This document shows positions 23,239 through 32,531 of a DNA stretch of 64,000 nt, in pieces. The DNA comes from Cloacibacillus evryensis DSM 19522. GTDB taxonomy: Bacteria; Synergistota; Synergistia; Synergistales; Synergistaceae. Under the pieces are notes generated by a model. It did no database searches. It saw only the letters and a program-made list of their open reading frames with translations, and was not told the origin of the DNA. The stretch spans positions 1,789,283 to 1,853,282 of the forward strand of contig NZ_KK073872.1 in NCBI RefSeq assembly GCF_000585335.1. The letters run 5' to 3'. The translations under genes and the position numbers were made by a program. Position 1 is the stretch's first letter; each line of letters opens with the position of its first letter.

Positions 23239-23572
23239 CGATGCAGAGAAACTCCAGCCTCTTTTGACCGCGGTTGACGATGGACTGTTCCGCCCCCGGA
23301 GGCACGACGGCACAACTTCCCGCCTCAAGTGAGACGCTCTCTTCGTCGATATGGATCACCGCTTCGCCGGAGAGGATGACATATGTTTCGGATGCTTTGA
23401 TAAGCCGGTGGGGCAATGTACGCCCTCCTGCCTCGACATAAGCGTGGGAGAGCGAATAGCTGTCATACGGGAGCGCCGTGCGCATCGGATGCAGCACTTC
23501 CGCAAGTTCGCAACGGTCTCCAGCGGTGAAATGCTCTTCACGAAACATGTTCTTTATAATCGGCCTTCTCAT
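23186..23572 (-). CDS. Cupin-domain protein
   Basis: 128 residues from ATG 23572; a GTG at 23584 is also possible but too close to AAGGAG. A single-domain cupin with the two motifs: SYSLSHAYVEAGGRTLPHRL with SETYVILSGEAVIHI, then GSCAVVPPGAEQSIVNRG. The metal ligand pattern is partly visible (His, Glu), with ligands of motif 2 less clear. Substrate unknown. Convergent with the MgtC gene, sharing about 50 bp. Confidence 0.75.
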   Translation of the reverse strand: MRRPIIKNMFREEHFTAGDRCELAEVLHPMRTALPYDSYSLSHAYVEAGGRTLPHRLIKASETYVILSGEAVIHIDEESVSLEAGSCAVVPPGAEQSIVNRGQKRLEFLCIVTPPWSAGDEEVFQAKA

Positions 23573-23627
23573 ATCACTATGCACGCTCCTTTTTCCCTTG
23601 CCGCCGGTTGTTTTTACGGATGAAAAA

Positions 23628-23656
23628 AGGGTCCTCGGCTTCTCGCTGAGGACCCT
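23628..23656 (-). terminator. Terminator of tRNA-Val (GAC)
   Basis: 12-bp stem (23628-23639 with 23645-23656, one G-T pair) and 5-base loop; on the minus strand it is followed by a run of T (complement of A at 23623-23627). It lies 11 bp beyond the tRNA 3' end. Confidence 0.85.
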
Positions 23657-23666
23657 GAATTATCAA

Positions 23667-23741
23667 TGGTGGACAATAGAAGAATTGAACTTCTGACCTC
23701 TTCCGTGTCAAGGAAGCGTTCTACCTCTGAACTAATTGTCC
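23667..23741 (-). tRNA. tRNA-Val (anticodon GAC)
   Basis: Cloverleaf with acceptor GGACAAT/ATTGTCC, anticodon loop TTGACAC, T loop TTCAATT and encoded CCA. Confidence 0.9.
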
Positions 23742-23759
23742 GTGACCTGACAGGAAGAA

Positions 23760-23788
23760 ATTTTACCGTGGAATTCTTATTCTGTCAA
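23760..23788 (-). promoter_or_regulatory. Promoter of tRNA-Val (GAC)
   Basis: Minus-strand TTGACA (23788-23783) and TAAAAT (23765-23760), 17 bp apart, about 18 bp upstream of the tRNA. The IS30 element begins about 20 bp further upstream. Confidence 0.8.
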
Positions 23789-23875
23789 CACCCTGCGTGA
23801 TTTTTGTTGGGCCGATTGAAAAATCAACTGCCCCCCCAAGGTAGTGTAGAAATGCTCCTGCATATTGTCACCTGT

Positions 23876-24311
23876 TTACAGTAACGGGACAGGTTGTTCC
23901 GAGACCTTGCCTCTCCCTGTTTCGGTCACCATAATAGCATCCAATTCGGCTTCCCACAATTCTTGTGGCGTCTTATAGCGGTGTCTCTTGCGGGGCAACG
24001 TGTTGATATAACCGGAAATCCTTACCATGTCTCGTTCCGTCAATTGTTCAAAGCTGCTCCCTTTGGGGATAAATCGCCTCACTATACCATTCCAGTTCTC
24101 ATTCGTCCCACGCTCAAAACTGCTATAAGGATGCGCATAATATATCTCTGTTCGCCCGTTACGCTCCATCTCTTCACTGGAGGCAAACTCGGACCCATTG
24201 TCGAACGTGATGCTTTTGAATATTTTGCTAAAAGAGTCTCCGTAGTCTCTCTCCAATCTGTCCAATACTTTGAGTATTCCGCTCCTCAAAGCGCACCTAA
24301 AATCCTTCGCA
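23876..24311 (-). pseudogene. IS30-family transposase, C-terminal part
   Basis: Codes the end of the DDE catalytic domain: SITFDNGSEFASSEEMERNG (second Asp), YYAHPYSSFERGTNENWNG with the last catalytic Glu in the ERGTNEN motif, and RFIPKG, typical of IS30. The upstream part is separated by 2.5 kb of IS21-like DNA; joining the two flanks gives an uninterrupted SKAKDFRCALRSGI, showing that this is the same gene. Confidence 0.9.
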
Positions 24312-24427
24312 TGAGCCCAGTGTAATTATGCAAACGAGCCCAGCGTCACGGCGGCGAGCCCAGAGGTATTTCTGGTACCCTTGCGCAATACGCGTACTGC
24401 GTAAATAACACAAGGGAGGTCATTAAT

Positions 24428-25978
24428 ATGACCATGTACAGAGAGATACTTCGCCTTCACTTCGAAGGCGGGCTGAGCCAGCGGGATATTGCCGCCAGCT
24501 GCCGCTGCGCCCACAGCACTGTCAAGCGGATCCTTGCAAGAGCCGCAGAGCTGGAGCTGGATTTTAACAAGATCAAAGAGCTCTCGGACAATTCGCTTGC
24601 AAGGATGATCTATCCGCAGGCCATACTGCCGCGTATCCAGAAAGAACCGGATTACGCCTATATACATAAGGAGCTTGCCAGATCAGGCGTCACGCTTGCT
24701 CTGTTATGGAACGAGTATTGCGCGGCATGTCAGGAAAGCGGCGATATCCCGTATATGTATTCACAGTTCAGCAAGAATTATAAGGAATATGCGGCAGCGA
24801 ACAGCACGTCTATGCATATCGCCCATAAGCCTGCCGAGGTCATGGAGGTCGACTGGGCCGGCACAAAGATTCTGCTTCGAGATGCCGTTGCCGGGAAAGA
24901 AATAAAAGCGTCTCTCTTCACAGCCTGCCTGCCATTTTCAGGTTATTGCTATGCCGAGGCATTCGCGGACGAGAAGCTGGATTCATGGCTCACAGCGCAT
25001 ATCCATGCGTATGCTTTCTTCGGAGGAACGGCTAAGATTCTCAGGCCGGACAACTTAAAGACCGGGGTCGTCAGGTCAGATAAGTATGACCCTGAAATCA
25101 ACAGCGCTTACAGAGAACTCGCTGAGCACTACGGTGCTTTTGTCTCTCCCGCAAAAGTACGCAAACCAAAAGACAAGCCCACCGTCGAGGGAACGGTCGG
25201 AATGCTCACCACTCATATCATAGCCGCCGTCAGAAACGTTGACTATCATTCATTAAAAGAACTTAACAAGGACATCTGTCTCAGATTCAGACAATTCAAC
25301 GACAGGCCCTTTCAAAAGAAAGAGGGCTCACGCAGCCTCCTGTTCTCCGTTCAGGAGAGCCGGTATCTGAGTCCGCTGCCTGAATTCTGTTATCAGATAG
25401 CCCATTACAAGGATGCCGTCGTTCCGGCAAATTATCATATTCAGGCAGAGGGCGGGAAATACTACAGTGTGCCCTATGAGTGTATCAGAAGAAAAGTAAC
25501 GGTAAGGAGCACCTCTTCTATGATAGAGGTATTCTGCGACGGAGAGCGGGTCGCCTGTCATATACGCAATCGGGGAGCTGAACGGTATGTCACGGACAGT
25601 TCTCATATGCCTGAGGCGCATAGACAGCTCTACGCCTGGAACAACGACAAGTTTCTTGAATGGGGCGCGGAGATAGGCGGCGGCACTCTCTCCGTGATAC
25701 AGAAGATACTTACCAGGAACGGACATAGCCTGCCGGGCTACAAATTCTGTATGGGGCTGGTATCGCTGAGTAAAAATTATGCCGCGCAGGATATAGAGAA
25801 CGCCTGCAGGGCGCTTCTCGCCCTTTCTTCCGCCCCGAGCCTGAAATCTATGAAGCTCGCGCTCAGCGCTGTTACCGCGAAAAGAAACGCTGATGATGAT
25901 TCGACACAGAATGATGGGCCTTCCGTTACAGGTTTCAGACGCGGCGCAGGCTACTACGGAGGCAAGAGCGATGATTAG
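24428..25978 (+). CDS. istA: IS21-family transposase IstA
   Basis: 516 residues, AAGGGAGG before the ATG. N-terminal helix-turn-helix (EGGLSQRDIAASCRCAHSTVKRIL), then the DDE core with EVDWAG (Asp 1), LRPDNLKTGVV (Asp 2) and KDKPTVEG with the catalytic Glu. A C-terminal beta domain (GGKYYSVPYECIRRKVTVR) is as in other IstA proteins. Full length for the family. Confidence 0.95.
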   Translation: MTMYREILRLHFEGGLSQRDIAASCRCAHSTVKRILARAAELELDFNKIKELSDNSLARMIYPQAILPRIQKEPDYAYIHKELARSGVTLALLWNEYCAACQESGDIPYMYSQFSKNYKEYAAANSTSMHIAHKPAEVMEVDWAGTKILLRDAVAGKEIKASLFTACLPFSGYCYAEAFADEKLDSWLTAHIHAYAFFGGTAKILRPDNLKTGVVRSDKYDPEINSAYRELAEHYGAFVSPAKVRKPKDKPTVEGTVGMLTTHIIAAVRNVDYHSLKELNKDICLRFRQFNDRPFQKKEGSRSLLFSVQESRYLSPLPEFCYQIAHYKDAVVPANYHIQAEGGKYYSVPYECIRRKVTVRSTSSMIEVFCDGERVACHIRNRGAERYVTDSSHMPEAHRQLYAWNNDKFLEWGAEIGGGTLSVIQKILTRNGHSLPGYKFCMGLVSLSKNYAAQDIENACRALLALSSAPSLKSMKLALSAVTAKRNADDDSTQNDGPSVTGFRRGAGYYGGKSDD

Positions 25979-26705
25979 CCAGCAGACGATAAACCAGCTG
26001 CATGATATGCACCTCAGTTTCCTCGCCGGCGACATCAAGGAGCGACAGGCCGACGCTTCTTTCTGCGAACTCAGCTTCGACGAGCAGATAACCGTCATTG
26101 TGGACAGAGAGTGGCATAGGAGGCGCAGCAAGCGCATTACAGACCTTATAAGGGAGGGGCAGTTCTGCTACAACAGCGCTTCAGTGCTTGAGATAGACTA
26201 TGCACAGGAGCGCGGACTGGTAAAAAAGCAGATAAACGAACTTGCGGCCTGTTCTTATATTGAAAACGGACACAACATCATGATCATGGGAGCCACCGGA
26301 GTGGGAAAAAGTTATCTCGCATGCGCGCTGGGAACGGCGGCCTGCCGCAACCGCTATTCCTGCCGTTACACCCGAACGCCGGAACTGCTGGATCAGCTTG
26401 CGATGGCGAGGACCGATGGCTCTGTACGCCAAATTATACAGCAATACAGAAAACCCCGGCTCCTTATCCTGGACGAATGGCTTATAACCCGGATCAGCCA
26501 TGGAGGACTTGAAGACATCTTTGAAATAATGGAGTGCCGCAGCACAGAACAGCGCTCGACCATATTCTGCAGTCAGATAGAGACCTCGGAATGGCTGGCT
26601 GCGCTCGGCAATTCGTTGATGGCCGAAAGTTTAATGGACAGGATCATTCATTGTTCGTATAAAATCGTGCTTCACGGCGACTCAATGAGGAAGAAAAAGG
26701 ATTGA
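25971..26705 (+). CDS. istB: IS21-family helper ATPase IstB
   Basis: 244 residues from ATG 25971, which overlaps istA by 8 bp; the longer upstream frame is within istA. AAA+ ATPase with Walker A (GATGVGKSYLA, ~110-120) and Walker B (RLLILDEWLI). IstB oligomerises on DNA and directs IstA to target sites. Appears intact. Confidence 0.95.
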   Translation: MISQQTINQLHDMHLSFLAGDIKERQADASFCELSFDEQITVIVDREWHRRRSKRITDLIREGQFCYNSASVLEIDYAQERGLVKKQINELAACSYIENGHNIMIMGATGVGKSYLACALGTAACRNRYSCRYTRTPELLDQLAMARTDGSVRQIIQQYRKPRLLILDEWLITRISHGGLEDIFEIMECRSTEQRSTIFCSQIETSEWLAALGNSLMAESLMDRIIHCSYKIVLHGDSMRKKKD

Positions 26706-26826
26706 AGTCTATTCAAGCCAGTACGGTCGAAATGAAATAACGCATCTCAATGAATGGGCTCGCCGTCGTTACGGTGGGCTCGTTTGCTACGGAACAGAAT
26801 TTCATGACCTGCGGAATGGTGGGCTC

Positions 26827-27575
26827 TTTGGAGCGTAATATCCATACTTCTACGATCCTGCTGCTCTCTTTGTCTCCTACACAAAACATCATGCCATTCC
26901 TATCTTGCGTTCAACCAACGTCAGGATATGTCCACTCTGCTCTTTTCCTACAATACCGTCTCCTTCCCAATGACCGAATTCTTTGCGCTCCTGAATATGC
27001 TTTGGCCGTTCGTATATACTACGTCCCAATACCTTTTTACGCTCTCTCCTTAAACTCTTTGGCTTACGGCGTACCTTCAGCGGTAAGTCGATATTCCTGG
27101 TTCGCACTATCCTATCTTCGATCCAGTTATAAAATGTCTTTGTCGTAAACGTATGCCTGAACAACCGATTCTCTTTCGCATAACCGACAGCCGCGTCCAC
27201 AGACCATTTCTCTCTCGAACGAATCTTTGACTCCACGAATTCCACCATATCAGTGCATTGGATGACTTTGTTTTTTGCTCCGCACCTCTTACGATTTTCT
27301 TCGTACCTCTTTTGTCCCACTTCGGCCAGATAGATGGTGTATGAAATACGCTCTGACCAGTCCACTTTCTTGCTATAGCTGGGATTTTGCTTCACCTGCG
27401 TGACAGTTCCTCGTTTGATCTCGCGCTTGATCGTACTTTTATCCCGCTTTAGAAGCAGGGCTATTTGGCCTATGCTTAAACCTTCTTTGTAAAAACGTTC
27501 GATCGTATCTCGTTCACAGCGGTTGATATGAGGTGTTGCTTTCCGCTCTTTTGTGGTATCTTCTTGATGGCTCAT
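26827..27575 (-). pseudogene. IS30-family transposase, N-terminal part, frameshifted
   Basis: From ATG 27575 (AGGAGG 6 bp upstream) it encodes the IS30 N-terminal HTH (GLSIGQIALLLKRDKSTIKREI) and the first catalytic Asp (FGHWEGDGIVG). The frame stops after VERKIGMA near 26889, but the next frame continues MFCVGDKESSRIVEVWILRSK up to the IS21 insertion, so one base has been lost or two gained. The gene is dead by both events. Confidence 0.9.
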
Positions 27576-27724
27576 TGGAAGTCCTCCTGGCATCTGTTGG
27601 TTTGGCGACAAACATTATGCAGGATTTTCTTCCTTTGAGCTATTTCTTTCTTCTACTCCACTGGGGGCAGTTGATTTTTCAATCGGCCCGGGATTTTTGT
27701 TGTTGTTCAGTGATAAGTATTTTC

Positions 27725-27753
27725 TTGCTTTATATTAAAAGGCAAGGTAAAAT
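27725..27753 (+). promoter_or_regulatory. Promoter of tRNA-Leu
   Basis: TTGCTT (27725-27730) and TAAAAT (27748-27753) with a 17-bp spacer, 12 bp before the tRNA. Confidence 0.7.
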
Positions 27754-27765
27754 ATTGTACCGGAT

Positions 27766-27849
27766 GCGGGAATGGCGGAATTGGCAGACGCGCAAGACTT
27801 AGGATCTTGTGTCATTGACGTAGGGGTTCAAGTCCCCTTTCCCGCACCA
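27766..27849 (+). tRNA. tRNA-Leu (anticodon TAG)
   Basis: Class II tRNA with a long variable arm; acceptor GCGGGAA/TTCCCGC, anticodon loop CTTAGGA, T loop TTCAAGT, encoded CCA. Confidence 0.9.
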
Positions 27850-27918
27850 TTTGTCAACTATTGATAACGGTCAGGATTGGTTAGATTATATCCATAAGTT
27901 GTAGATTGTTAGTCAGGG

Positions 27919-27939
27919 CCCGGAGATTCCGGGTCTTTT
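27919..27939 (+). terminator. Terminator after tRNA-Leu
   Basis: CCCGG/CCGGG stem with AGATT loop followed by TCTTTTTTG. Confidence 0.7.
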
Positions 27940-27970
27940 TTGTGTTGCAAAGGTTTATCAATAGTTCGCT

Positions 27971-28009
27971 GCGTGACCAAGCGCTGCGTGACGCACTGCT
28001 TGGTCACGC
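27971..28009. repeat. 12-bp inverted repeat near the end of the autotransporter gene
   Basis: GCGTGACCAAGC at 27971-27982 and its exact reverse complement at 27998-28009, with a 15-bp middle that holds a further GCGTGACGC. No T-run follows on either strand, so it is not a standard terminator. Confidence 0.7.
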
Positions 28010-28074
28010 AACGCTTGTCGGCCGCTCTCGGCCGCGTTCAGCACAATGCGCTTTTGATCTCTCCGCCTCCCGTA

Positions 28075-31000
28075 TTACATTTCAAAGGAAAACCCTAGGT
28101 ATCCTGAAAACGGGTTATTGCAGGCTGTTCCGGCGATGTGCTGCATTCTGAAGGTGAGATATTTTCCGACACCATACTTCCAGTTGCCGCCTACCCCTAT
28201 TATCGCCATTCCGCCGCCGAGGTCGCTCTTGTGGGTATATTTGCCCCCGTCCATCCATACGTCCGTCTCGCCGTCAAACTCACGCGCGTATGACAGGTCG
28301 CCGTGGAGGTTGAGGAGTGTGCCGTTTTCAAGCGTCCATGTGCGGCCAAGCTCTACTCCGCCTCTGGCTCTTATGTAGTTCGAGCTGTCTACATTTACGT
28401 GAATGCCGCTGTTGGTGGCGTAATCCGCCGCGCTTATCCTGTACCACGAAAGCTGTAACTGCGGCTCCCAGTACCAGCCGTCACTGTTTTTGAAATCTAT
28501 TCTTCTGCCTGCCTGGAGCGAGGCGCCTATTCCATTCTGGGCATAGTCTCCCTTCACCCTGTCAAAGCCAAGTACCTCCCTGGTGTAGCTGTCAGGGTGC
28601 GTTATCGTATAGTCCGTACTGTATTTGTTGTATTTGATAAGCCCTGCGGCGTACAGACCGCTGTCCGCTCTGTATATACCGTAGAGTGACGCGTGGAAGC
28701 TGTCGATGCCGCTGTCTCCAAGGCCGTAGCTAAGATCCCTGTCTGCCTTGCCGTATCCGGCCATGAGACCGGTCCACCAATTTCCGTTTCCGGACCGTAT
28801 TTTTTTATCGTAGCCGATCGTTCCAGATGTAAATTTCTGGCCGTCTACAAGGCTGTTAGTTTTTCCCATGTCATAGTCCGTTTTCGAGTACGACCCAGTG
28901 AACCATAGGCCGCCGTTATATTTGCCGTCGCTGTATATACCCATACGGCTGTACAGCGCGTTGGCCTCCACCTGCCATACTGTTGGAAGTACGAGCGCGG
29001 ACGCTATGCCCCAGCCGGTCGATGTGAGGTATTTGTCTCCCGGCTCTTCCGGTTTGCCTTCCCCTCTTTTCAGGTACCATTCTTTTTTGCCGGAAACATC
29101 CGTACCGTCAGCCAGGCCGTAGTACCATGCGCCGGCGGCTGCCTTCCCGCCGTTAAGGCTGAATAGGGCGCCTTTGTCCGTCTCGGCCGTTATAAGCGCG
29201 GCGGATCTTGACGCCGAGGCAGGGCCGGAAGGGATTACCGTTATCATAGTCGCTCCCTCTACCTTTTTGGCGACGAGCTTATCTCCCGTTCCGGCGTCTA
29301 TGTCGCTTCTCATTACGATCGTGCCGCCGTTTCCGACATAGTCAGCAGCCTCAAGAGTCTTATATGCAGGGGCGTTTGAATCCCGCTCAGAGCTATTTGC
29401 ACTCTCTTCCCTGAAGTCGATAAGCCCAGCGTTGGCCAGCCTGCCGTTTGTGTACGAGCTGCCAGTAATGTTCCATGCTGAGGTCGCGTCTATATCAAGG
29501 TTTATCTTCGCGGCGGTTATATCGCGGCGCGCAGCCGCCGCTCCGTTCCAGTATGTTCCGCCTTTAAGCGTAACGTCCATAGGCGCGGAAGCCTGCGTTG
29601 TCGCGGCATGCGCTATATTTCCGGTCAGCTTGCTGTTCGACGCCGCTATTGTGCCGGATGATGTCGTAGAGAGGAGCAGCGGGCCGCTCGCCGTTAAATT
29701 GTCCGCGGTTACGACGGAGCCTCTTTCCAGCCAAAAGGCGGCTGTGCCGTCTTTGGAAACTTTTACAACGCTGTTCGATATCGTAACGTCAGAAGAATCG
29801 GCAAATATCCCATGAGAACCCTCGCCAGACGTTTTAATTATGCTGTCCGCCACGTCCAGGCGCGAATCGGTCAACGCGGCCGCGCCGGAAGAGTTGATCC
29901 CGGAGGTCGCTATGTCGGCGCTCACAGCTTTGGCCTTCGATTTCAAATAGACATATACGCCATACGAATCGTTGCCGGATGTCATGATCGCAGTATTGCC
30001 CACGCTGACATTTGAATTATCGCCGGCATAGACCCCATGCGCGGCGGCCCCGGACGTCTTTATTTTACTGTCCGTTATGTCGGCGCTGGAAACGTCTTCT
30101 GCGCAGACCCCAAAGAACTCCTTCCCGCCTGCGGTGGTAATATCTACATTTTTAGCTTTTAACGTCGAATTTGCGTAAGCATACAGCCCATACGACGTAT
30201 CCGTGGATCCTCCGTTCGTCGTTATATTTACATTATCTAAGTCAGCGTGCGAGTTATCCCGCAGAAAGACGCCGTTCGCCCAGTCTCCCGACGTAACAAT
30301 AGCGCTGTCCTTTATTGTCGCGCTGCTGCGGGGGGTGAGGTCCGCCCAGCTATAATTGCTCACGAAAACCGCATGAGAATTTGTTCCTCTGGCATTTATG
30401 GTCGTGCCTGCTATGTCCGCGCTTGAGCCAAGATACACCTCTACGCCGTATTTCTGCTGACCTTCGGTCGTTATGATACTGTTTTTGATATTCACACAGG
30501 CGTTATCAGTTACGTTGACGGCAAATCCTGTCTCATTATCATTGCCTTTCACGTTTATTTTGCTGCCTTCTATATCTACGGCGTTGCGAACCCTGGCGTC
30601 CGCAGAATATTCTTTTTGCTTATTGTTGTCGCTGCCGTCCTGATAATAACGTGTGCCCGAGGCGTAGACTCCGGACATCGCATACCCGCCGCCGTTCACC
30701 GTTATGTCGCTGCTCTTTATCGTGCTCTTCCCCCCGCAGGAAAGAAGCCTGACGCCAACGCCGCCATCTGTCCCGTCGCCGCTCACGACTATAGTCGATC
30801 TTTCGACATTCAGTAAATTATTCTTGCCTGTGCCCGTGATATCTATTCCACAATTCTGGACCTTGATAGAACTGTTCGTCACGGTAACCGAGGAGTTATC
30901 CTGGACCATGATTCCCTTACTCTTATTTTTCCCACTGATATCCGTATTTACGATATCGACAGACGAATAGGAACTTGAACGGAGAATCCTGGAATCGACT

Positions 31001-31434
31001 GTTATGCCGATGCCATACTCCCCCTCCGCGACTATATCGCTACTTGCTATGCGGATGGAAGAACCGCTATTTATAAACACAGCCCCTTTGTTATTTGCGT
31101 CGAACTTGCCGCCTGCGCTAAGCTTTACGCCTTGCAGCTCCGCATCGGCGCTGCCGGTAAAGATAACGGCAGGCTGTTCATCCCCCGTGACCGTCACAGT
31201 GTCGCCGCTGACCAACGCGGCCGACGACGCGGCGTTTCCCGTGTAAGTGAGCGTCTCGGTATAACCAGTCCCGGCTCCGGCAAATGAGGGATCATATATG
31301 ACAAAGGCCGATATCAATACCAGCAATGAGATAAAATATATCACCATTGACATGCTGCCCCTTCCCGATCCGCCATTTCCCATCCGCTGAGTGCGCAAAC
31401 ACCGTGACGATCTGAGCATCTCTGTTAGTATCAT
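28075..31434 (-). CDS. Autotransporter with beta-helix passenger
   Basis: 1119 residues from ATG 31434 (AAAGGGGAAAAAC upstream); the upstream in-frame starts lack a ribosome site. A long, basic N-terminus (MLRSSRCLRTQRMGNGGSG...) before a hydrophobic helix resembles an extended signal peptide; cleavage probably after SFA at about 52. The passenger (60-750) is a repeated beta-helix with many SSITVTNSSI-, GIYVYLKSKA- and SHGIFA-like rungs. The last ~290 residues form a translocator barrel with alternating strands ending GYLGFSFEM. It would be a surface adhesin or similar and shows that the host is diderm. Confidence 0.9.
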   Translation of the reverse strand: MILTEMLRSSRCLRTQRMGNGGSGRGSMSMVIYFISLLVLISAFVIYDPSFAGAGTGYTETLTYTGNAASSAALVSGDTVTVTGDEQPAVIFTGSADAELQGVKLSAGGKFDANNKGAVFINSGSSIRIASSDIVAEGEYGIGITVDSRILRSSSYSSVDIVNTDISGKNKSKGIMVQDNSSVTVTNSSIKVQNCGIDITGTGKNNLLNVERSTIVVSGDGTDGGVGVRLLSCGGKSTIKSSDITVNGGGYAMSGVYASGTRYYQDGSDNNKQKEYSADARVRNAVDIEGSKINVKGNDNETGFAVNVTDNACVNIKNSIITTEGQQKYGVEVYLGSSADIAGTTINARGTNSHAVFVSNYSWADLTPRSSATIKDSAIVTSGDWANGVFLRDNSHADLDNVNITTNGGSTDTSYGLYAYANSTLKAKNVDITTAGGKEFFGVCAEDVSSADITDSKIKTSGAAAHGVYAGDNSNVSVGNTAIMTSGNDSYGVYVYLKSKAKAVSADIATSGINSSGAAALTDSRLDVADSIIKTSGEGSHGIFADSSDVTISNSVVKVSKDGTAAFWLERGSVVTADNLTASGPLLLSTTSSGTIAASNSKLTGNIAHAATTQASAPMDVTLKGGTYWNGAAAARRDITAAKINLDIDATSAWNITGSSYTNGRLANAGLIDFREESANSSERDSNAPAYKTLEAADYVGNGGTIVMRSDIDAGTGDKLVAKKVEGATMITVIPSGPASASRSAALITAETDKGALFSLNGGKAAAGAWYYGLADGTDVSGKKEWYLKRGEGKPEEPGDKYLTSTGWGIASALVLPTVWQVEANALYSRMGIYSDGKYNGGLWFTGSYSKTDYDMGKTNSLVDGQKFTSGTIGYDKKIRSGNGNWWTGLMAGYGKADRDLSYGLGDSGIDSFHASLYGIYRADSGLYAAGLIKYNKYSTDYTITHPDSYTREVLGFDRVKGDYAQNGIGASLQAGRRIDFKNSDGWYWEPQLQLSWYRISAADYATNSGIHVNVDSSNYIRARGGVELGRTWTLENGTLLNLHGDLSYAREFDGETDVWMDGGKYTHKSDLGGGMAIIGVGGNWKYGVGKYLTFRMQHIAGTACNNPFSGYLGFSFEM

Positions 31435-31756
31435 GTTTTTCCCCTTTTCTTTTATTGATTTTCCATGCTGTTCTATCTGTACATGCGGAAAGATTACTAT
31501 CGACAATATTAGTAAGCAAATCAGATAGTTTTCTTTTTAAGCAATTTATTCTGCTTTTGTTTTCTGTTTATAGAAAATAACCGGTGATAAGGCGGCTGTT
31601 ATATAAAAACAGCACGCTCTGCTTTTTAGTCAGCTTAAGTTGATTGTTACGAAACATGCGGCAAAAATACAAGGCGCCCTGCATGACGGCCCTGCCTGCC
31701 GCAGCCATGCAAACGAGGCTGAACCGGCAGCGTCATTGCGCCCGGCAGGGTCAAGA
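31435..31756. other. Intergenic region upstream of the autotransporter
   Basis: About 320 bp between the autotransporter start and the folT stop. AT-rich near the autotransporter. A possible minus-strand promoter (TTGCTT with TAATCT 17 bp away, near 31515-31487) is weak. Nearer folT the sequence 31660-31755 is GC-rich with several short inverted segments, which may be a folT terminator, but no clean T-run is seen. No gene is found. Confidence 0.4.
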
Positions 31757-32254
31757 TTATCTTAATTTCGATATTCTGCGTCTGATCTGATAAAGGACGA
31801 TATATTGAACGGGAATCATTATGATGGTCTGTGTCACCCTGACAGTCAGCAGCCCAGCAAAAGAGGCCCCCGTCAGTATGGTCAGCCAGTATGTCGAAAG
31901 GCACAGCCCGATGCCCAGGCGGTTGATGCCAACGGCAGCCGCCAAACGCCACCGGCCTTTTTCCTCTTCGTTGAGAAAGAGTCCCCAGACAGCGCCCTCC
32001 AACATGGACGATATGGTAAAACCGGGAAAGTAAACACCGATCGGAAACAATACGGCTCCGATAATATCCGCAAGCCCTCCAGCTATTCCGCCCCAAACAG
32101 GGCCGTAAAGCATACCGCATACAGCGATGGGAACAAAACCGAACCCAAGCCTGACGACCGGCGTCGAGATGGAGCAGAACCTGGTAAGGACGATATTTAC
32201 GGCGATAAAAAGAGAAACCGCGACTAAGACACGGGGGCGGGTTTTTCTATACAT
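31757..32254 (-). CDS. folT: ECF transporter S component, folate type
   Basis: 165 residues with six hydrophobic helices. The FolT pattern is visible: VVRLGFGFVPIAVCGMLYGPVWGGIAGGLADIIGAVLFP, including RLGF and the GG-AD-IG segment found in folate S components. It binds folate and works with the shared ECF energy module (not in this window). The ~277 bp upstream, up to the mutL stop, contain no gene; I looked for a THF riboswitch and did not see one. Confidence 0.8.
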   Translation of the reverse strand: MYRKTRPRVLVAVSLFIAVNIVLTRFCSISTPVVRLGFGFVPIAVCGMLYGPVWGGIAGGLADIIGAVLFPIGVYFPGFTISSMLEGAVWGLFLNEEEKGRWRLAAAVGINRLGIGLCLSTYWLTILTGASFAGLLTVRVTQTIIMIPVQYIVLYQIRRRISKLR

Positions 32255-32531
32255 ATTTCTTTACTCCCATATATATGCTATTCATATCCGCATACACCGC
32301 ATCTATCCTGCCTTTTGCCGCCGCTTCCCTGATTGATTGCTTCACCCTTAAACAAAAACATACAACGCCTCTCTTATGACGATAGCTGCCAATATGATAT
32401 CTTTTATTCACTGCGAGAGCAGTTTAGCATTTAATAGGTATTTTGCATATATCAATGTGGTTTTTGACGGTATCTTTTGCAGAAACTTAAAGTTTCGCTA
32501 TGAGGATGGTTTTCTCTCTACGCTAAGCGCC

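Larger units (their letters stand above)
24312..26826 (+). mobile_element. IS21-family element (istAB)
   Basis: Ends carry several GAGCCCA units, as IS21 elements carry multiple terminal repeats: left 24312-24362, right 26755-26826 inverted. The subterminal 31-bp copies at 24332-24362 and 26755-26786 match at about 28 positions. It holds istA and istB in overlapping frames. Both genes look intact. I see no clear target-site duplication. Confidence 0.85.
23809..27689 (-). mobile_element. IS30-family element interrupted by an IS21-family element
   Basis: Perfect 27-bp terminal inverted repeats at 23809-23835 and 27663-27689 (start GGGCCGATTGAAAAATC). Between them lie the two halves of an IS30-type transposase on the minus strand, with an istAB element between the halves. 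An 11-base direct repeat GATTTTTGTTG occurs at the left edge (overlapping the first G of the element) and two bases beyond the right edge, possibly a target duplication or target similarity. The IS30 copy cannot make its own full transposase. Confidence 0.9.

Noticed and set aside
32255-32531. Possible THF riboswitch upstream of folT
   Set aside because: The conserved core sequences and pairing of the THF riboswitch were not found when read on the minus strand.
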